From JAJPHU01 sp035553375 (GTDB taxonomy: Bacteria > Planctomycetota > Planctomycetia > Gemmatales > Gemmataceae), in assembly GCA_035553375.1 (NCBI GenBank), contig DATNCY010000375.1:54207-118206 (forward strand): 64,000 bases of DNA. The letters are read 5' to 3'. Below are positions 1 through 7,835 of the stretch, piece after piece. The notes beneath the pieces were generated by a model. It did not search any database, was not told where the DNA came from, and saw nothing but the letters and a program-made list of their open reading frames with translations. How positions within the stretch are numbered: position 1 is the first letter of the stretch; each line of letters starts with the position of its first letter. Both the position numbers and the translations under genes were made by a program.

Positions 1-1268
1 GTCAGCCGTAACGGCAGGAGACGAAACTCCATTAGACCGCCCACGCTGGTGAAGAACTTCAGGAAGGCTTCTCCGAGTCGAAACTCGTCCTCGCCAATCG
101 TCGCGGGATCGTGGGCCGGTCGATCCGAAAGTTTGGCTCGTGCCCGCACCCGCACCTCGTCAAACGGCAGGGCTTGCGGCCATTGCTCGGCGAGGACCAT
201 CAACGCGGATTTGACGATCGGATAACGCGAGGAGGCGGACGCTCCCGACGGCGTCTGGAATCGCTCAAAGTCGGAGGACTGGAGATTGGGCGAGGCGGAA
301 TCCGGCCGCAGGGGCGCGGCGATGAGGAAGTTCTTCACGAGCGCCGGCACCGCATTATAGTTCGGCTGTTGCGGGATGTGGATGAGCAGCGTCTGACTAA
401 AGGTACGATTCTTCAGGAAATCGATGTACTGCTGCAACTGGATCAGGTCCGTGGTGAGCCGATTGAGAACCTGTCCTACCTCCGTGGGGAATTGGCCGAA
501 CTCCATCGTCCAAAGGTTTGTGTCGGCCAGGTAACGGAGATTGTGGGTCGCGGCGCGCTCGACAAATTGGTGAAGGTAGATGGGCGCGTTGTGTTCCTCC
601 AAATGTTCGTGAGCCAGGTAGGCATCGGGCTGCTGGCGAAGCTGTTCCAGTTCGGAACGCAGGAATTGCCCGTAAGGGTTTTGGTCCATCTTCACGGAAG
701 AGACCAGAAAATCGAGCAAGGCGCGGGCCTGACCGACTTGTTGGCGCGGGTCGGTGAAGCGCCGACCGTGATAAATCATCATGTCGCGGATCATGCCGCG
801 CATGTGCCAGCCCGGCAGCGAATTCCAGCTGACAAAAGCGATCCCTTTTGGGTGAAGATGTTTCCGACAGAGGGCCAGGATGCGGTCCTGCACCTCGGGC
901 GACACCCAGGAATAAACACCGTGGCAGATGATGTAGTCGAACTTCTCCGCGTCATCGAAGTCGAGGATGCTCTGGTGCCTTAGCTCGATGTTGGTCAGAC
1001 CGAATTCGGCGATCCACCTTTGGCCCTCGGCGATTTGGCGTTGCGACAGGTCGATGCCGAGGAAGTGGGCTTGCGGCAGGTCTTCCGCCATGGGGATCAG
1101 ATTGCCGCCGCCGGCGCAACCTAACTCCAGGACGCGGCACCGCTCCAAGGGAGGCGGGGTGAGACCGAGAAGCATCGCCACGACCGCCAACCGCTCCGGA
1201 TGCGTCTGCGGGAAGGAATAGCGCGGATACGGAATTTCATCGTAACTGGTAATCGCTGCCCCGGACAT
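1..1268 (-). CDS. SAM-dependent methyltransferase with regulatory domain (3' end beyond window)
   Basis: The frame is open from an ATG at 1268 to the window edge, so the C-terminus is missing. The start has a GGGAG Shine-Dalgarno 6-7 nt upstream. The N-terminal third is a class I methyltransferase fold: motif I reads VLELGCAGGGNLIPMA and is followed by the acidic motif FLGIDLS. A helical region follows (NPYGQFLRSELEQLRQQPDAYLAHEHLEEHN) that matches the methyltransferase regulatory domain family (PF10119) often found behind this type of Methyltransf domain. The substrate is unknown; in this family protein targets have been proposed but not shown. The next gene upstream on the same strand is a CBS protein, separated by a 27-bp perfect hairpin, so this gene is probably transcribed on its own. 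Confidence 0.85.
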   Translation of the reverse strand, partial: MSGAAITSYDEIPYPRYSFPQTHPERLAVVAMLLGLTPPPLERCRVLELGCAGGGNLIPMAEDLPQAHFLGIDLSQRQIAEGQRWIAEFGLTNIELRHQSILDFDDAEKFDYIICHGVYSWVSPEVQDRILALCRKHLHPKGIAFVSWNSLPGWHMRGMIRDMMIYHGRRFTDPRQQVGQARALLDFLVSSVKMDQNPYGQFLRSELEQLRQQPDAYLAHEHLEEHNAPIYLHQFVERAATHNLRYLADTNLWTMEFGQFPTEVGQVLNRLTTDLIQLQQYIDFLKNRTFSQTLLIHIPQQPNYNAVPALVKNFLIAAPLRPDSASPNLQSSDFERFQTPSGASASSRYPIVKSALMVLAEQWPQALPFDEVRVRARAKLSDRPAHDPATIGEDEFRLGEAFLKFFTSVGGLMEFRLLPLRL

Positions 1269-1340
1269 GGCATCTCCCTGTGGAAAGCGGCTGGCCGCTG
1301 AGGAAAAGAAGCTCTCCGGATTATAAAAGGCACGAACACT

Positions 1341-1399
1341 TTTGCCATCCCGCAGCGCCAGCAAGGGGCTTTCCCTTGCTGGCGCTGCGGGATGGCAAA
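1341..1399. repeat. 27-bp perfect palindrome, family P1 (terminator-like)
   Basis: Perfect inverted repeat 1341-1367 / 1373-1399 with a 5-nt loop. Its core GCAGCGCCAGCAAGGG recurs at 7774, 26895, 63377 (one base changed) and as a half-site at 63872. It lies downstream of the minus-strand CBS gene and could terminate that transcript. Confidence 0.9.
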
Positions 1400-1465
1400 G
1401 TGAAAAACGCCGGAACCAGTCCTAAACGTAGGCGGAAGAAGTGCCGGGCGACTCGGAAGGCACGC

Positions 1466-1987
1466 TCAGCGCGAACACGTCTTGCACAGGCGGGTAATAT
1501 GCCGCAGCATGTCGCGCACGGAAATCATGCCGAGCGGTTGGCCATCCTTGAGTACCGGCAGATGGCGATAGCCGCCGACATCCATTTTGTGCAGCACAAA
1601 CGCCAGCGTATCGGTTGGCCGTACCGTTTCGGGATTGCGTGTCATAAACTCGCTTACCGGCCGCAAAGTGTAATCCACTTCTGGATTGGCCACCTTCGTC
1701 AGTAGGTCGCGCTCGCTGAAGATGCCCAGGAGTTTGCCGGCGTCATCGACGATCAGCACGGCCCCAATATCGTGCGACAGCATGACCTCGATGGCGTGCT
1801 TCACCGTCACGGTTCGCGGTAACGTCACCGCGCGCCGAGGCTTCAGCTGACTTAGCGGGTCTTCCATCAAGCTGCGCTCGACGCGATCCTGCGCGACCGG
1901 GCGATCCAGCTGCGTCAAATCTGCCTGACAATTATCGCATTGCTCGCTGCCGGGATAATTATCGAAGGCGCAATGAGGACAAATCAT
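1466..1987 (-). CDS. Zinc-ribbon protein with two CBS domains
   Basis: A 173-aa cytoplasmic protein. Residues 1-28 form a zinc ribbon (CPHC at 3-6 and CDNC at 17-20). A tandem CBS pair (Bateman module) follows, with the typical strand-helix pattern GAVLIVDDAGKLLGIFSERDLL and GYRHLPVLKDGQPLGMISVRD. Bateman modules usually bind adenine nucleotides or SAM and sense energy charge. It is the last gene of the minus-strand run CBS (5598), oxidoreductase gamma-alpha (5092), beta (3095), and this gene. Regulation of the oxidoreductase is inferred from position only. The start codon abuts a heptamer inverted-repeat array that forms its 5' leader, and no clear Shine-Dalgarno is visible. Confidence 0.85.
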   Translation of the reverse strand: MICPHCAFDNYPGSEQCDNCQADLTQLDRPVAQDRVERSLMEDPLSQLKPRRAVTLPRTVTVKHAIEVMLSHDIGAVLIVDDAGKLLGIFSERDLLTKVANPEVDYTLRPVSEFMTRNPETVRPTDTLAFVLHKMDVGGYRHLPVLKDGQPLGMISVRDMLRHITRLCKTCSR

Positions 1988-2069
1988 ATCCGCTATCCGC
2001 TGCCCGCTATCCGCTGCCCGCTATCTGTTCTAGTTTGGCGGATAGCAGATAGCGGATAGCGGATAGCGG
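1988..2069. repeat. Heptamer inverted-repeat array (GCGGATA unit)
   Basis: Left arm repeats the complement of GCGGATA (TATCCGC) with GCCCGC variants. The right arm repeats GCGGATA three to four times in the opposite sense, separated by about 12 nt. It sits between the oxidoreductase beta gene and the zinc-ribbon CBS gene. The same 7-bp periodic design occurs at 39107-39192, and with a TGCAGAA unit at 3114 and 62023. Confidence 0.85.
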
Positions 2070-2072
2070 ATG

Positions 2073-3095
2073 TTACTCTACTACCCAGGTTTCGTCGCTG
2101 GCAAGCAGGTCTTCGAGGTTGCCGGGGCCGCGTGTCTGGATGACGTCGGCGATTTGTTTGTTGAGGACGTTCTCGTAGGTCGGTCGTTCGACGCTGCGGA
2201 AGACGCCGACGCATTCGGGGAAGTCCGGGTAGACCATGCGACTAAGGAGATACGCCAGGCTCGGTTCGTCGGCCTTCTCATCGTGAACGAGCAGATCGTC
2301 CTTGGCCACGCCGTTGCCCAGTTCCACCACCTCGGGATTGAGGCCGTGCAAGCGAATGCCCTTGTTCTGGTCCTTGCCGAAGACAAGGGGCCGGCCATTT
2401 TGCAGATAGAGTACGTTGTCGGCCTTGATGCTCTTGTCCGTGGCGTACTCGAAGACGCCGTCATTGAAGATCTTGCAATTCTGATATACCTCGACGAACG
2501 CCGTGCCCTTGTGGGCGGCGGCTCGCTTCAGCGTATCGGTCAGGTGATGAATATCCACGTCGAGCGTGCGGGCCACGAATGTCGCGTCGGCACCCAGTGC
2601 CAGCGACAGCGGACGCAACGGCGTGTCGATCGAGCCGAGCGGACTCGATTTGGTGCGTGTGCCGATGCGCGAAGTCGGCGAATACTGCCCCTTGGTCAGT
2701 CCGTAAATCTCGTTGTTGAACAGGATGATCTTCAAATCCATATTGCGGCGGATGGCGTGAATCAAGTGATTGCCGCCGATGGAGAGGCCATCACCGTCGC
2801 CGGTGATGACCCAAACGCTCAGGTCGGGACGCGCCAATTTCAAGCCGGTCGCCAGGGTCGGCGCTCGGCCGTGGATCGTATGAAATCCATACGTGTTCAT
2901 GTAATAAGGGAATCGACTGGCGCAGCCGATGCCCGAGATGAACACGAATTTTTCGCGCGGAATGCCCAGCGGCGCCAGCGCCTTTTTCATCTGGGCCAGG
3001 ATGGAATAATCGCCGCAGCCGGGACACCAGCGCACTTCTTGATCGCTGGCCAAGTCTTTCGGCTGCAACGTGTTCAAAGCCGTCATGGTGGACAT
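2073..3095 (-). CDS. korB: 2-oxoacid:ferredoxin oxidoreductase, beta subunit
   Basis: A 340-aa thiamine-diphosphate subunit. It reduces ferredoxin while oxidatively decarboxylating a 2-oxoacid to its acyl-CoA, with 2-oxoglutarate most likely from overall resemblance to KorB. The TPP/Mg motif begins GDGDGLSIGGNH and ends LFNNEIYGLTKGQYSP. Cysteines for a [4Fe-4S] cluster are at C24 and C27 (CPGCGDYSIL), C58 and one near 208 (YQNCKIFNDG). ATG 3095 has AGAGG about 9 nt upstream. It follows the fused gamma-alpha gene on the same strand, 89 bp away, with a heptamer repeat array between them. No delta/ferredoxin subunit is in the window. Substrate choice is inference. Confidence 0.9.
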   Translation of the reverse strand: MSTMTALNTLQPKDLASDQEVRWCPGCGDYSILAQMKKALAPLGIPREKFVFISGIGCASRFPYYMNTYGFHTIHGRAPTLATGLKLARPDLSVWVITGDGDGLSIGGNHLIHAIRRNMDLKIILFNNEIYGLTKGQYSPTSRIGTRTKSSPLGSIDTPLRPLSLALGADATFVARTLDVDIHHLTDTLKRAAAHKGTAFVEVYQNCKIFNDGVFEYATDKSIKADNVLYLQNGRPLVFGKDQNKGIRLHGLNPEVVELGNGVAKDDLLVHDEKADEPSLAYLLSRMVYPDFPECVGVFRSVERPTYENVLNKQIADVIQTRGPGNLEDLLASDETWVVE

Positions 3096-3113
3096 GGAGA
3101 AACCTCTTGTTGA

Positions 3114-3187
3114 ATGCAGAAGTCAGAATGCAGAATGAAAAACAGATCGATTCTTAATTCTGCATTCTGCAATCGCACTCTGCATTA
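3114..3187. repeat. Heptamer inverted-repeat array (TGCAGAA unit)
   Basis: Left arm carries AATGCAGAA and CAGAATGCAGAAT. The right arm carries ATTCTGCATTCTGCA and CTCTGCATT in the opposite orientation. It lies between the gamma-alpha and beta genes, and its end overlaps the stop of the gamma-alpha gene. It could form an attenuating hairpin inside the operon. It is closely related to 62023-62095. Confidence 0.85.
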
Positions 3188-5092
3188 TTGAAGCAGTTCT
3201 TCGATTCTTTCCTCGATCTCGCTGACCAGGAACGGTTTGCCTTGCACTTTGTTCAAGCCGACGGCGTCAATCAGGTACGTCGCACGGATGAGCAGCCGCA
3301 ACTGTCCGCCGTTGAGTTCCGGGATGAGAACCTTCTTGTAACGCTTGAGTACGTCGCCGGTGTTGCGCGGCATGGGGTTGAGATAACGCAGATGCGCATG
3401 CGCGACCTTGTGGCCCTTGTGCTGCGCCCGCTGGCAGGCCGTCACCAGCGCCCCATACGTTCCGCCCCAACCGAGTACAAGTACGTCGCCCTCGGGCGGC
3501 CCCATCACCGTCAACTCCGGGATGTCATTGGCGATATTGGCGATCTTCTGAGCGCGTGTCTGTATCATGTGTTGATGGTTGGCCGGATCGTAACTGACGT
3601 TGCCGGTCACGTCCTCTTTTTCCAAGCCGCCGATGCGGTGTTCCAGGCCAGGCGTGCCGGGAATCGCCCATTCGCGCACCAACCGCTCGTCGCGCTTGTA
3701 GGGTTGGAAGGCCGACTTGCCGGTATCGCCGTTGCCGTTGCCGTTGGCGCTGTGATGAGGCTGGGCGAAGTGGACGGGGATCTTGGGAAGCGTGGCCGGA
3801 TTGGGGATCAACCACGGTTCGGCGCCGTTGGCGAGATAGCCGTCCGACAGCAGGAAAACCGGCGTCATATGGCCGACGGCCAAACGAACCGCCTCGATGG
3901 CCATGTTGAAGCAATCGGTCGGCGAGCAAGGAGCGATGATAGCGGCCGGGCATTCCCCGTTGCGGCCGAACATCGCTTGCAGCAGGTCGGCTTGCTCGGT
4001 CTTGGTCGGCAAGCCGGTGCTGGGTCCGCCGCGCTGCACGTCGATGATGACGACCGGCAACTCGGTCATGACGGCCAAACCGATCGCCTCGGATTTCAAA
4101 CAGATGCCGGGGCCGCTCGTGGCGGTGACGCCGAGCGTGCCGCCGAAAGCCGCGCCGATGGCGGCACCCATCGCGGCGATTTCATCCTCGGCTTGCAGGG
4201 TACGCACGCCGTAGCGTTTCAACTCGGCCAACGAATGCAGAATGTCCGATGCGGGCGTGATGGGATACGTGGCATATACCAACGGTAAACCCGATTGCTG
4301 ACTGGCGGCGACGAGGCCGATGGCTAGCGCCTCGTTGCCGGTGATCTTGCGATAGCGGCCCGGCGGAATCTTGGCCTTGGCCACCCGGTAATGAACCGGC
4401 ATCGCCTCCAGGGTTTCGCCATAATTGTAGCCGGCCTTGAGGGCGCGCGTGTTAGCTTCCAATACACCCTGATTTTTGCCGAATTTCGTGGCAATCCAGC
4501 GCAGCGTCGGATCGAGCGAACGCTCGTAGAGCCAATATACCAACCCCAGGGCGAAGAAGTTCTTGCAGCGATCCGCCTCGCGCGTACTCAGCTTGAGCTG
4601 CGACACTGCCTCGCGATTCAGCGCCGTGATCGGCGCGGCGAACAGGCGATAGCCCTTGAGCGAGCCGTCTTCGAGTGGATTATCTTTGTAGCCGGCCTTG
4701 TGCAGATCGCCGGCTTGAAAGGCGTCCTTGTTGACGATGAGGATGCCGCCCGGTTCCAGATCCTTGAGGTTGGTCTTGAGCGCAGCCGGGTTCATGGCCA
4801 CGAGGGTGTTGAGTTTGTCGCCGGGCGTGTGGATGTCGTTGCTGCTGAAGTGAATCTGAAAGCCGGAAACGCCGGCGAGCGTTCCGGCGGGAGCGCGAAT
4901 CTCGGCAGGAAAGTCGGGCAATGTCGAGATGTCGTTGCCGAACATGGCCGAGGTGTGGGTAAACTGGGTGCCTGCCAATTGCATGCCGTCGCCGGAGTCG
5001 CCGGCCAGTCGGATGGTCGCTTCGGTCACTTCTTCGACGGGGATGGGATGGCCAGGAGCCAGAGCAGCGGTGCCAGGATTCAGAGCCGTCAT
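3185..5092 (-). CDS. korA: 2-oxoacid:ferredoxin oxidoreductase, fused gamma-alpha subunit
   Basis: A 635-aa protein. The start at 5092 (MTALNPGTAALAPGHP) is preferred because GGAGG lies about 10 nt upstream and the longer open frame would overlap the CBS gene. The gamma domain is about residues 15-205 (TIRLAGDSGDGMQLAG near its start). The alpha/pyrimidine domain is about 225-635, with YPITPASDI, TSGPGICLKSEAIG and GPSTGLPTKTEQADL, the last typical of KorA proteins. This gamma-alpha order is the usual two-subunit 2-oxoglutarate synthase architecture. It pairs with the beta subunit downstream and has a CBS gene 35 bp upstream, so all four genes probably form one operon. Confidence 0.92.
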   Translation of the reverse strand: MTALNPGTAALAPGHPIPVEEVTEATIRLAGDSGDGMQLAGTQFTHTSAMFGNDISTLPDFPAEIRAPAGTLAGVSGFQIHFSSNDIHTPGDKLNTLVAMNPAALKTNLKDLEPGGILIVNKDAFQAGDLHKAGYKDNPLEDGSLKGYRLFAAPITALNREAVSQLKLSTREADRCKNFFALGLVYWLYERSLDPTLRWIATKFGKNQGVLEANTRALKAGYNYGETLEAMPVHYRVAKAKIPPGRYRKITGNEALAIGLVAASQQSGLPLVYATYPITPASDILHSLAELKRYGVRTLQAEDEIAAMGAAIGAAFGGTLGVTATSGPGICLKSEAIGLAVMTELPVVIIDVQRGGPSTGLPTKTEQADLLQAMFGRNGECPAAIIAPCSPTDCFNMAIEAVRLAVGHMTPVFLLSDGYLANGAEPWLIPNPATLPKIPVHFAQPHHSANGNGNGDTGKSAFQPYKRDERLVREWAIPGTPGLEHRIGGLEKEDVTGNVSYDPANHQHMIQTRAQKIANIANDIPELTVMGPPEGDVLVLGWGGTYGALVTACQRAQHKGHKVAHAHLRYLNPMPRNTGDVLKRYKKVLIPELNGGQLRLLIRATYLIDAVGLNKVQGKPFLVSEIEERIEELLQ

Positions 5093-5127
5093 GGAAACGA
5101 AGCCTCCAGGCGAGTTGGCCGCCCGAC

Positions 5128-5598
5128 TCAGGCCCCTTCCGGTTCGAGGGGCACGACGTTGGGGTCGGGAGGCTGGTTGTAAATCGTGGACGGAAAATGT
5201 TCCGCCAAATAATGAACGATACGCTTGACGGACAACACGCCCAGGGGTCGCCCCGCCTGATCGACCACGGGCAAGTGCCGGTAGCCTCCCTCCTCCATAT
5301 GACGCACGGCGGCGCCAATGGGTTCCTTGGGATGAACGACAACGGGGTCGCGAGTCATGCACAGAGCGACGGGCACACTCAAAGGCAGCCCGGCGGCCAG
5401 CACACGCCGCATCAGGTCGCGTTCGGTAAAAATGCCGACCAGATGGTCGTCATCGCGGCACACGAGGACGCAACCAACTCGTTGCTGCCGCATCAGGGCG
5501 ACGGCCTCCGCCACGGTCTGTTCCGGCTGGACGCGCCATGGGGGCGTCGGATGCAAGCGAGAGACGCTTTCGGATTTCAGGTTTCGCGCCAACTCCAT
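5128..5598 (-). CDS. Tandem CBS-domain protein
   Basis: A 156-aa protein that is almost entirely a Bateman module. CBS1 covers about residues 10-75 (VAEAVALMRQQRVGCVLV, LVGIFTERDLMRRVL). CBS2 covers about 80-140 (DPVVVHPKEPIGAAVRHMEE, GYRHLPVVDQAGRPLGVLSV). It lacks the zinc ribbon of its partner at 1466. It is first in the putative oxidoreductase operon, 35 bp ahead of the gamma-alpha gene. CBS pairs bind AMP, ADP, ATP or SAM in characterised members, so control of the oxidoreductase by energy state is plausible but inferred from position. Confidence 0.88.
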   Translation of the reverse strand: MELARNLKSESVSRLHPTPPWRVQPEQTVAEAVALMRQQRVGCVLVCRDDDHLVGIFTERDLMRRVLAAGLPLSVPVALCMTRDPVVVHPKEPIGAAVRHMEEGGYRHLPVVDQAGRPLGVLSVKRIVHYLAEHFPSTIYNQPPDPNVVPLEPEGA

Positions 5599-5884
5599 AG
5601 GGGAGATTTCGAGGTCTTTTATCTGGTCTGAAAACCTTGCGGCCAGTTTGGATCGCTCGCCTCGGCAACCGTTCGTGAGGCTACCTGTAGTTTAGGATAG
5701 CACTTAGGCTTGCACAGAACAGGCGAAAAATTACCGGGTAGGGTTGTCGGGTTAGGTCGAGGATGCCGGCGAACGGGGTTATACCAACTCAACGGGGTTG
5801 TTATTCGCCTCTCGTCAGAGATGATTGTCGATAAAATGAGGAGCGGCGGCAAGGGGTGGCGACTTCACAGGGAGAAGATGGCCC

Positions 5885-7759
5885 TCAATAAATCCGTACC
5901 CGCTTGCCGAAGCGTTCGCGAAGCGCCTTGACGCCCACCGCGCTGATGTGATTGTCGAGCGGCTTGAGTTCGGCGAGGCTGGCGAGATAAGGCGAATCGG
6001 CCAGGGCGAGCGCGCCTGGGTCGCCGATGCGATTGGACACCAAAATCAAGGCGTTGAGATTGGCGAGATGAGAGGAGGCCGCGAGAGCTTGCACGCCGCG
6101 ATCGCCAACGAGGTTGTGGCCCAAATCCAGGACGGACAGCGCGTTCACATAGGGAGATTGAGACAAGGCGACGACACCTTCATCGCCGATGCGATTGTCC
6201 CACAGGATCAAGCGGCTCAAACTGGCGATCCGCGGCGAGGCAACCAGAGCCGCGACTCCCGCGTCCGTGATTTGGTTGCCGGAAAGGTAGAGCGTCGTTC
6301 GGTTGGCGAGGTAAGGCGACGAGAGAAGAAACGCAATACCCCCGTCACCGATCTGTTTATTCGTCAAATCGAGAAGCCACGATCCCTGGCTCGATTCGAG
6401 GAGTTGAAGTACGGCGAGCGGGACGGGCGGCGCCGCGGCGGAAGCGACGAGAGGCACCGGCTCCGCTGGTGGTGAGCCAGCCAGCGATTCGAGTTGCTCC
6501 GCCAGCCGAGCCGCATCCGCGGGCCGCCGGTCGGCGCGTGCGTCCACGCAAGCACCCAGCAGACGGATCAACTCACGACCCAATCCCGCCTCCGCCAATT
6601 CATCCGTCCACAAGCCCGTCGGCGATCCCGTCGTCAAATCGCCGGTCAACAGCTGATACCAGATGACGCCCAGTGCATGTACATCGTCGCGCACATCAGG
6701 CGCTTCGCCGCGGATTTGCTGGGGCGAGGCGTACAGCGGTGTATGCGCTCCGCGCAGCGACGTGGCCAGCAAATCACCCCGCGCCGTCGTTCCCAGACGC
6801 GAAGCGTGGAGCGACGGCATTGCCGCCACGCTGCCAATGCCGAAATCGGTGACGCGCAGCAGATAATCGCCCTCGGTCGAGCGCTGCACGAGTACATTGG
6901 CCGGTTTCAAGTCGCGATGCACAATCGGCGGATTCAGTCGATGAGCCGAACCGACGATGGTGGCCAGTCGTCGCACCGCCTCCGTCGCCGGTCGCCAACG
7001 CTGCGCCGGTGACAGCGACTGCCATTCGCGCAACAATCCCGATAAATCGCCGCCCTCGACGAGTTCATATTTCAGACACGGCGGATCCGCGGAAAGATAG
7101 GCATCGAGCAACGGCACGAAACCGGGATGCCGCGCCTGACGCATGACTTGATTGAGGACGACGGCCTCGTATTTCAGCAGACGATCGCGAGCCGTTTCAT
7201 CCAGGCAAAACTTCAGCGCCACCGGCGCGATGCCATCGAAAAACCGATGTCGCGCTTTCCACACCTCGCCGAAACCGCCGCTGCCCAACAGTTCCACCAA
7301 TTCCCAGTCGCCGATGCCGGACGGACAATCGCCCGGTTGGAAGCGCGGCAAACGCGTTGGGAGAAACACGAGCAAATCTTCGGGGCGTTGCAGCGACAGA
7401 AGGAGTGGCACACTCAGGCCGGAGGGATCGCTCGGTCGGCGCAGCGATTGGCGGATGCAAGGCGGAACCTGCGCGAGATAGATGGCGAGACGAGATTGCA
7501 AGGGGGCTGGTTGTCCCGCGGCGACTTCGTGCGCAATGAGGAGAGCTTCTTGCTTGGCTTCCTCCACGGCGGCCCGCGCCACTTCCTCCAGGCAAGCGCG
7601 TTCCGCGGCGCAAATCCTCTCGTGGCGAAAACGATCGAGACTGTCGGCCGCGACATCGTAAAGCACATCGCCGAAGGGCACCGCTCCCGCAAGGGCGCGC
7701 ATACCCTTGGCGCAGATTGCCGAGCCAATACAGCGCAACAGAACAGGCAACCAGCGCAT
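5885..7759 (-). CDS. Ser/Thr protein kinase with C-terminal leucine-rich repeats
   Basis: The start at 7759 gives 624 aa; a longer open frame upstream would read through a palindrome and into the neighbouring gene. Residues 1-150 are an alpha-helical region without a recognised domain. The Hanks-type kinase domain is about 153-430: glycine loop GSGGFGEV at 159-166, Lys183, Glu198, HRDLKPAN with Asp283, and DFG at 305-307. All catalytic residues are present, so it should be active. About five leucine-rich repeats follow (LYLSGNQITDAGVAALV, LDLGHNLVGDRGVQALA) up to the C-terminus. No transmembrane helix is obvious, so it is probably cytoplasmic. The LRRs may select substrates. The coiled-coil gene upstream on the same strand may be co-transcribed, although a hairpin separates them. 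Confidence 0.9.
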   Translation of the reverse strand: MRWLPVLLRCIGSAICAKGMRALAGAVPFGDVLYDVAADSLDRFRHERICAAERACLEEVARAAVEEAKQEALLIAHEVAAGQPAPLQSRLAIYLAQVPPCIRQSLRRPSDPSGLSVPLLLSLQRPEDLLVFLPTRLPRFQPGDCPSGIGDWELVELLGSGGFGEVWKARHRFFDGIAPVALKFCLDETARDRLLKYEAVVLNQVMRQARHPGFVPLLDAYLSADPPCLKYELVEGGDLSGLLREWQSLSPAQRWRPATEAVRRLATIVGSAHRLNPPIVHRDLKPANVLVQRSTEGDYLLRVTDFGIGSVAAMPSLHASRLGTTARGDLLATSLRGAHTPLYASPQQIRGEAPDVRDDVHALGVIWYQLLTGDLTTGSPTGLWTDELAEAGLGRELIRLLGACVDARADRRPADAARLAEQLESLAGSPPAEPVPLVASAAAPPVPLAVLQLLESSQGSWLLDLTNKQIGDGGIAFLLSSPYLANRTTLYLSGNQITDAGVAALVASPRIASLSRLILWDNRIGDEGVVALSQSPYVNALSVLDLGHNLVGDRGVQALAASSHLANLNALILVSNRIGDPGALALADSPYLASLAELKPLDNHISAVGVKALRERFGKRVRIY

Positions 7760-7773
7760 GATGGTGACTCTCA

Positions 7774-7823
7774 CCAGCCCGCAGCGCCAGCAAGGTTTCC
7801 CCCTTGCTAGCGCCGCAGGCTGG
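7774..7823. repeat. Palindrome, family P1
   Basis: Arms 7774-7795 and 7802-7823 are about 22 bp with two mismatches. The left arm carries GCAGCGCCAGCAAGG. It lies between the stop of the coiled-coil gene and the start of the kinase gene, both on the minus strand, so it can act as a terminator or attenuator. Confidence 0.85.
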
Positions 7824-7835
7824 CGAGACAACTCC

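Noticed and set aside
111..983. Long open frame on the plus strand opposite the methyltransferase
   Set aside because: Arg/Gly-rich composition without a family, fully antisense to a clear methyltransferase with an RBS.
2070..3113. 347-codon plus-strand frame opposite korB
   Set aside because: Mirror of a well-supported gene; biased composition of a GC-rich antisense frame.
5619..5852. Possible 77-aa minus-strand gene in the gap before the CBS operon
   Set aside because: No ribosome site, basic/proline-rich, no conserved pattern; more likely promoter region.
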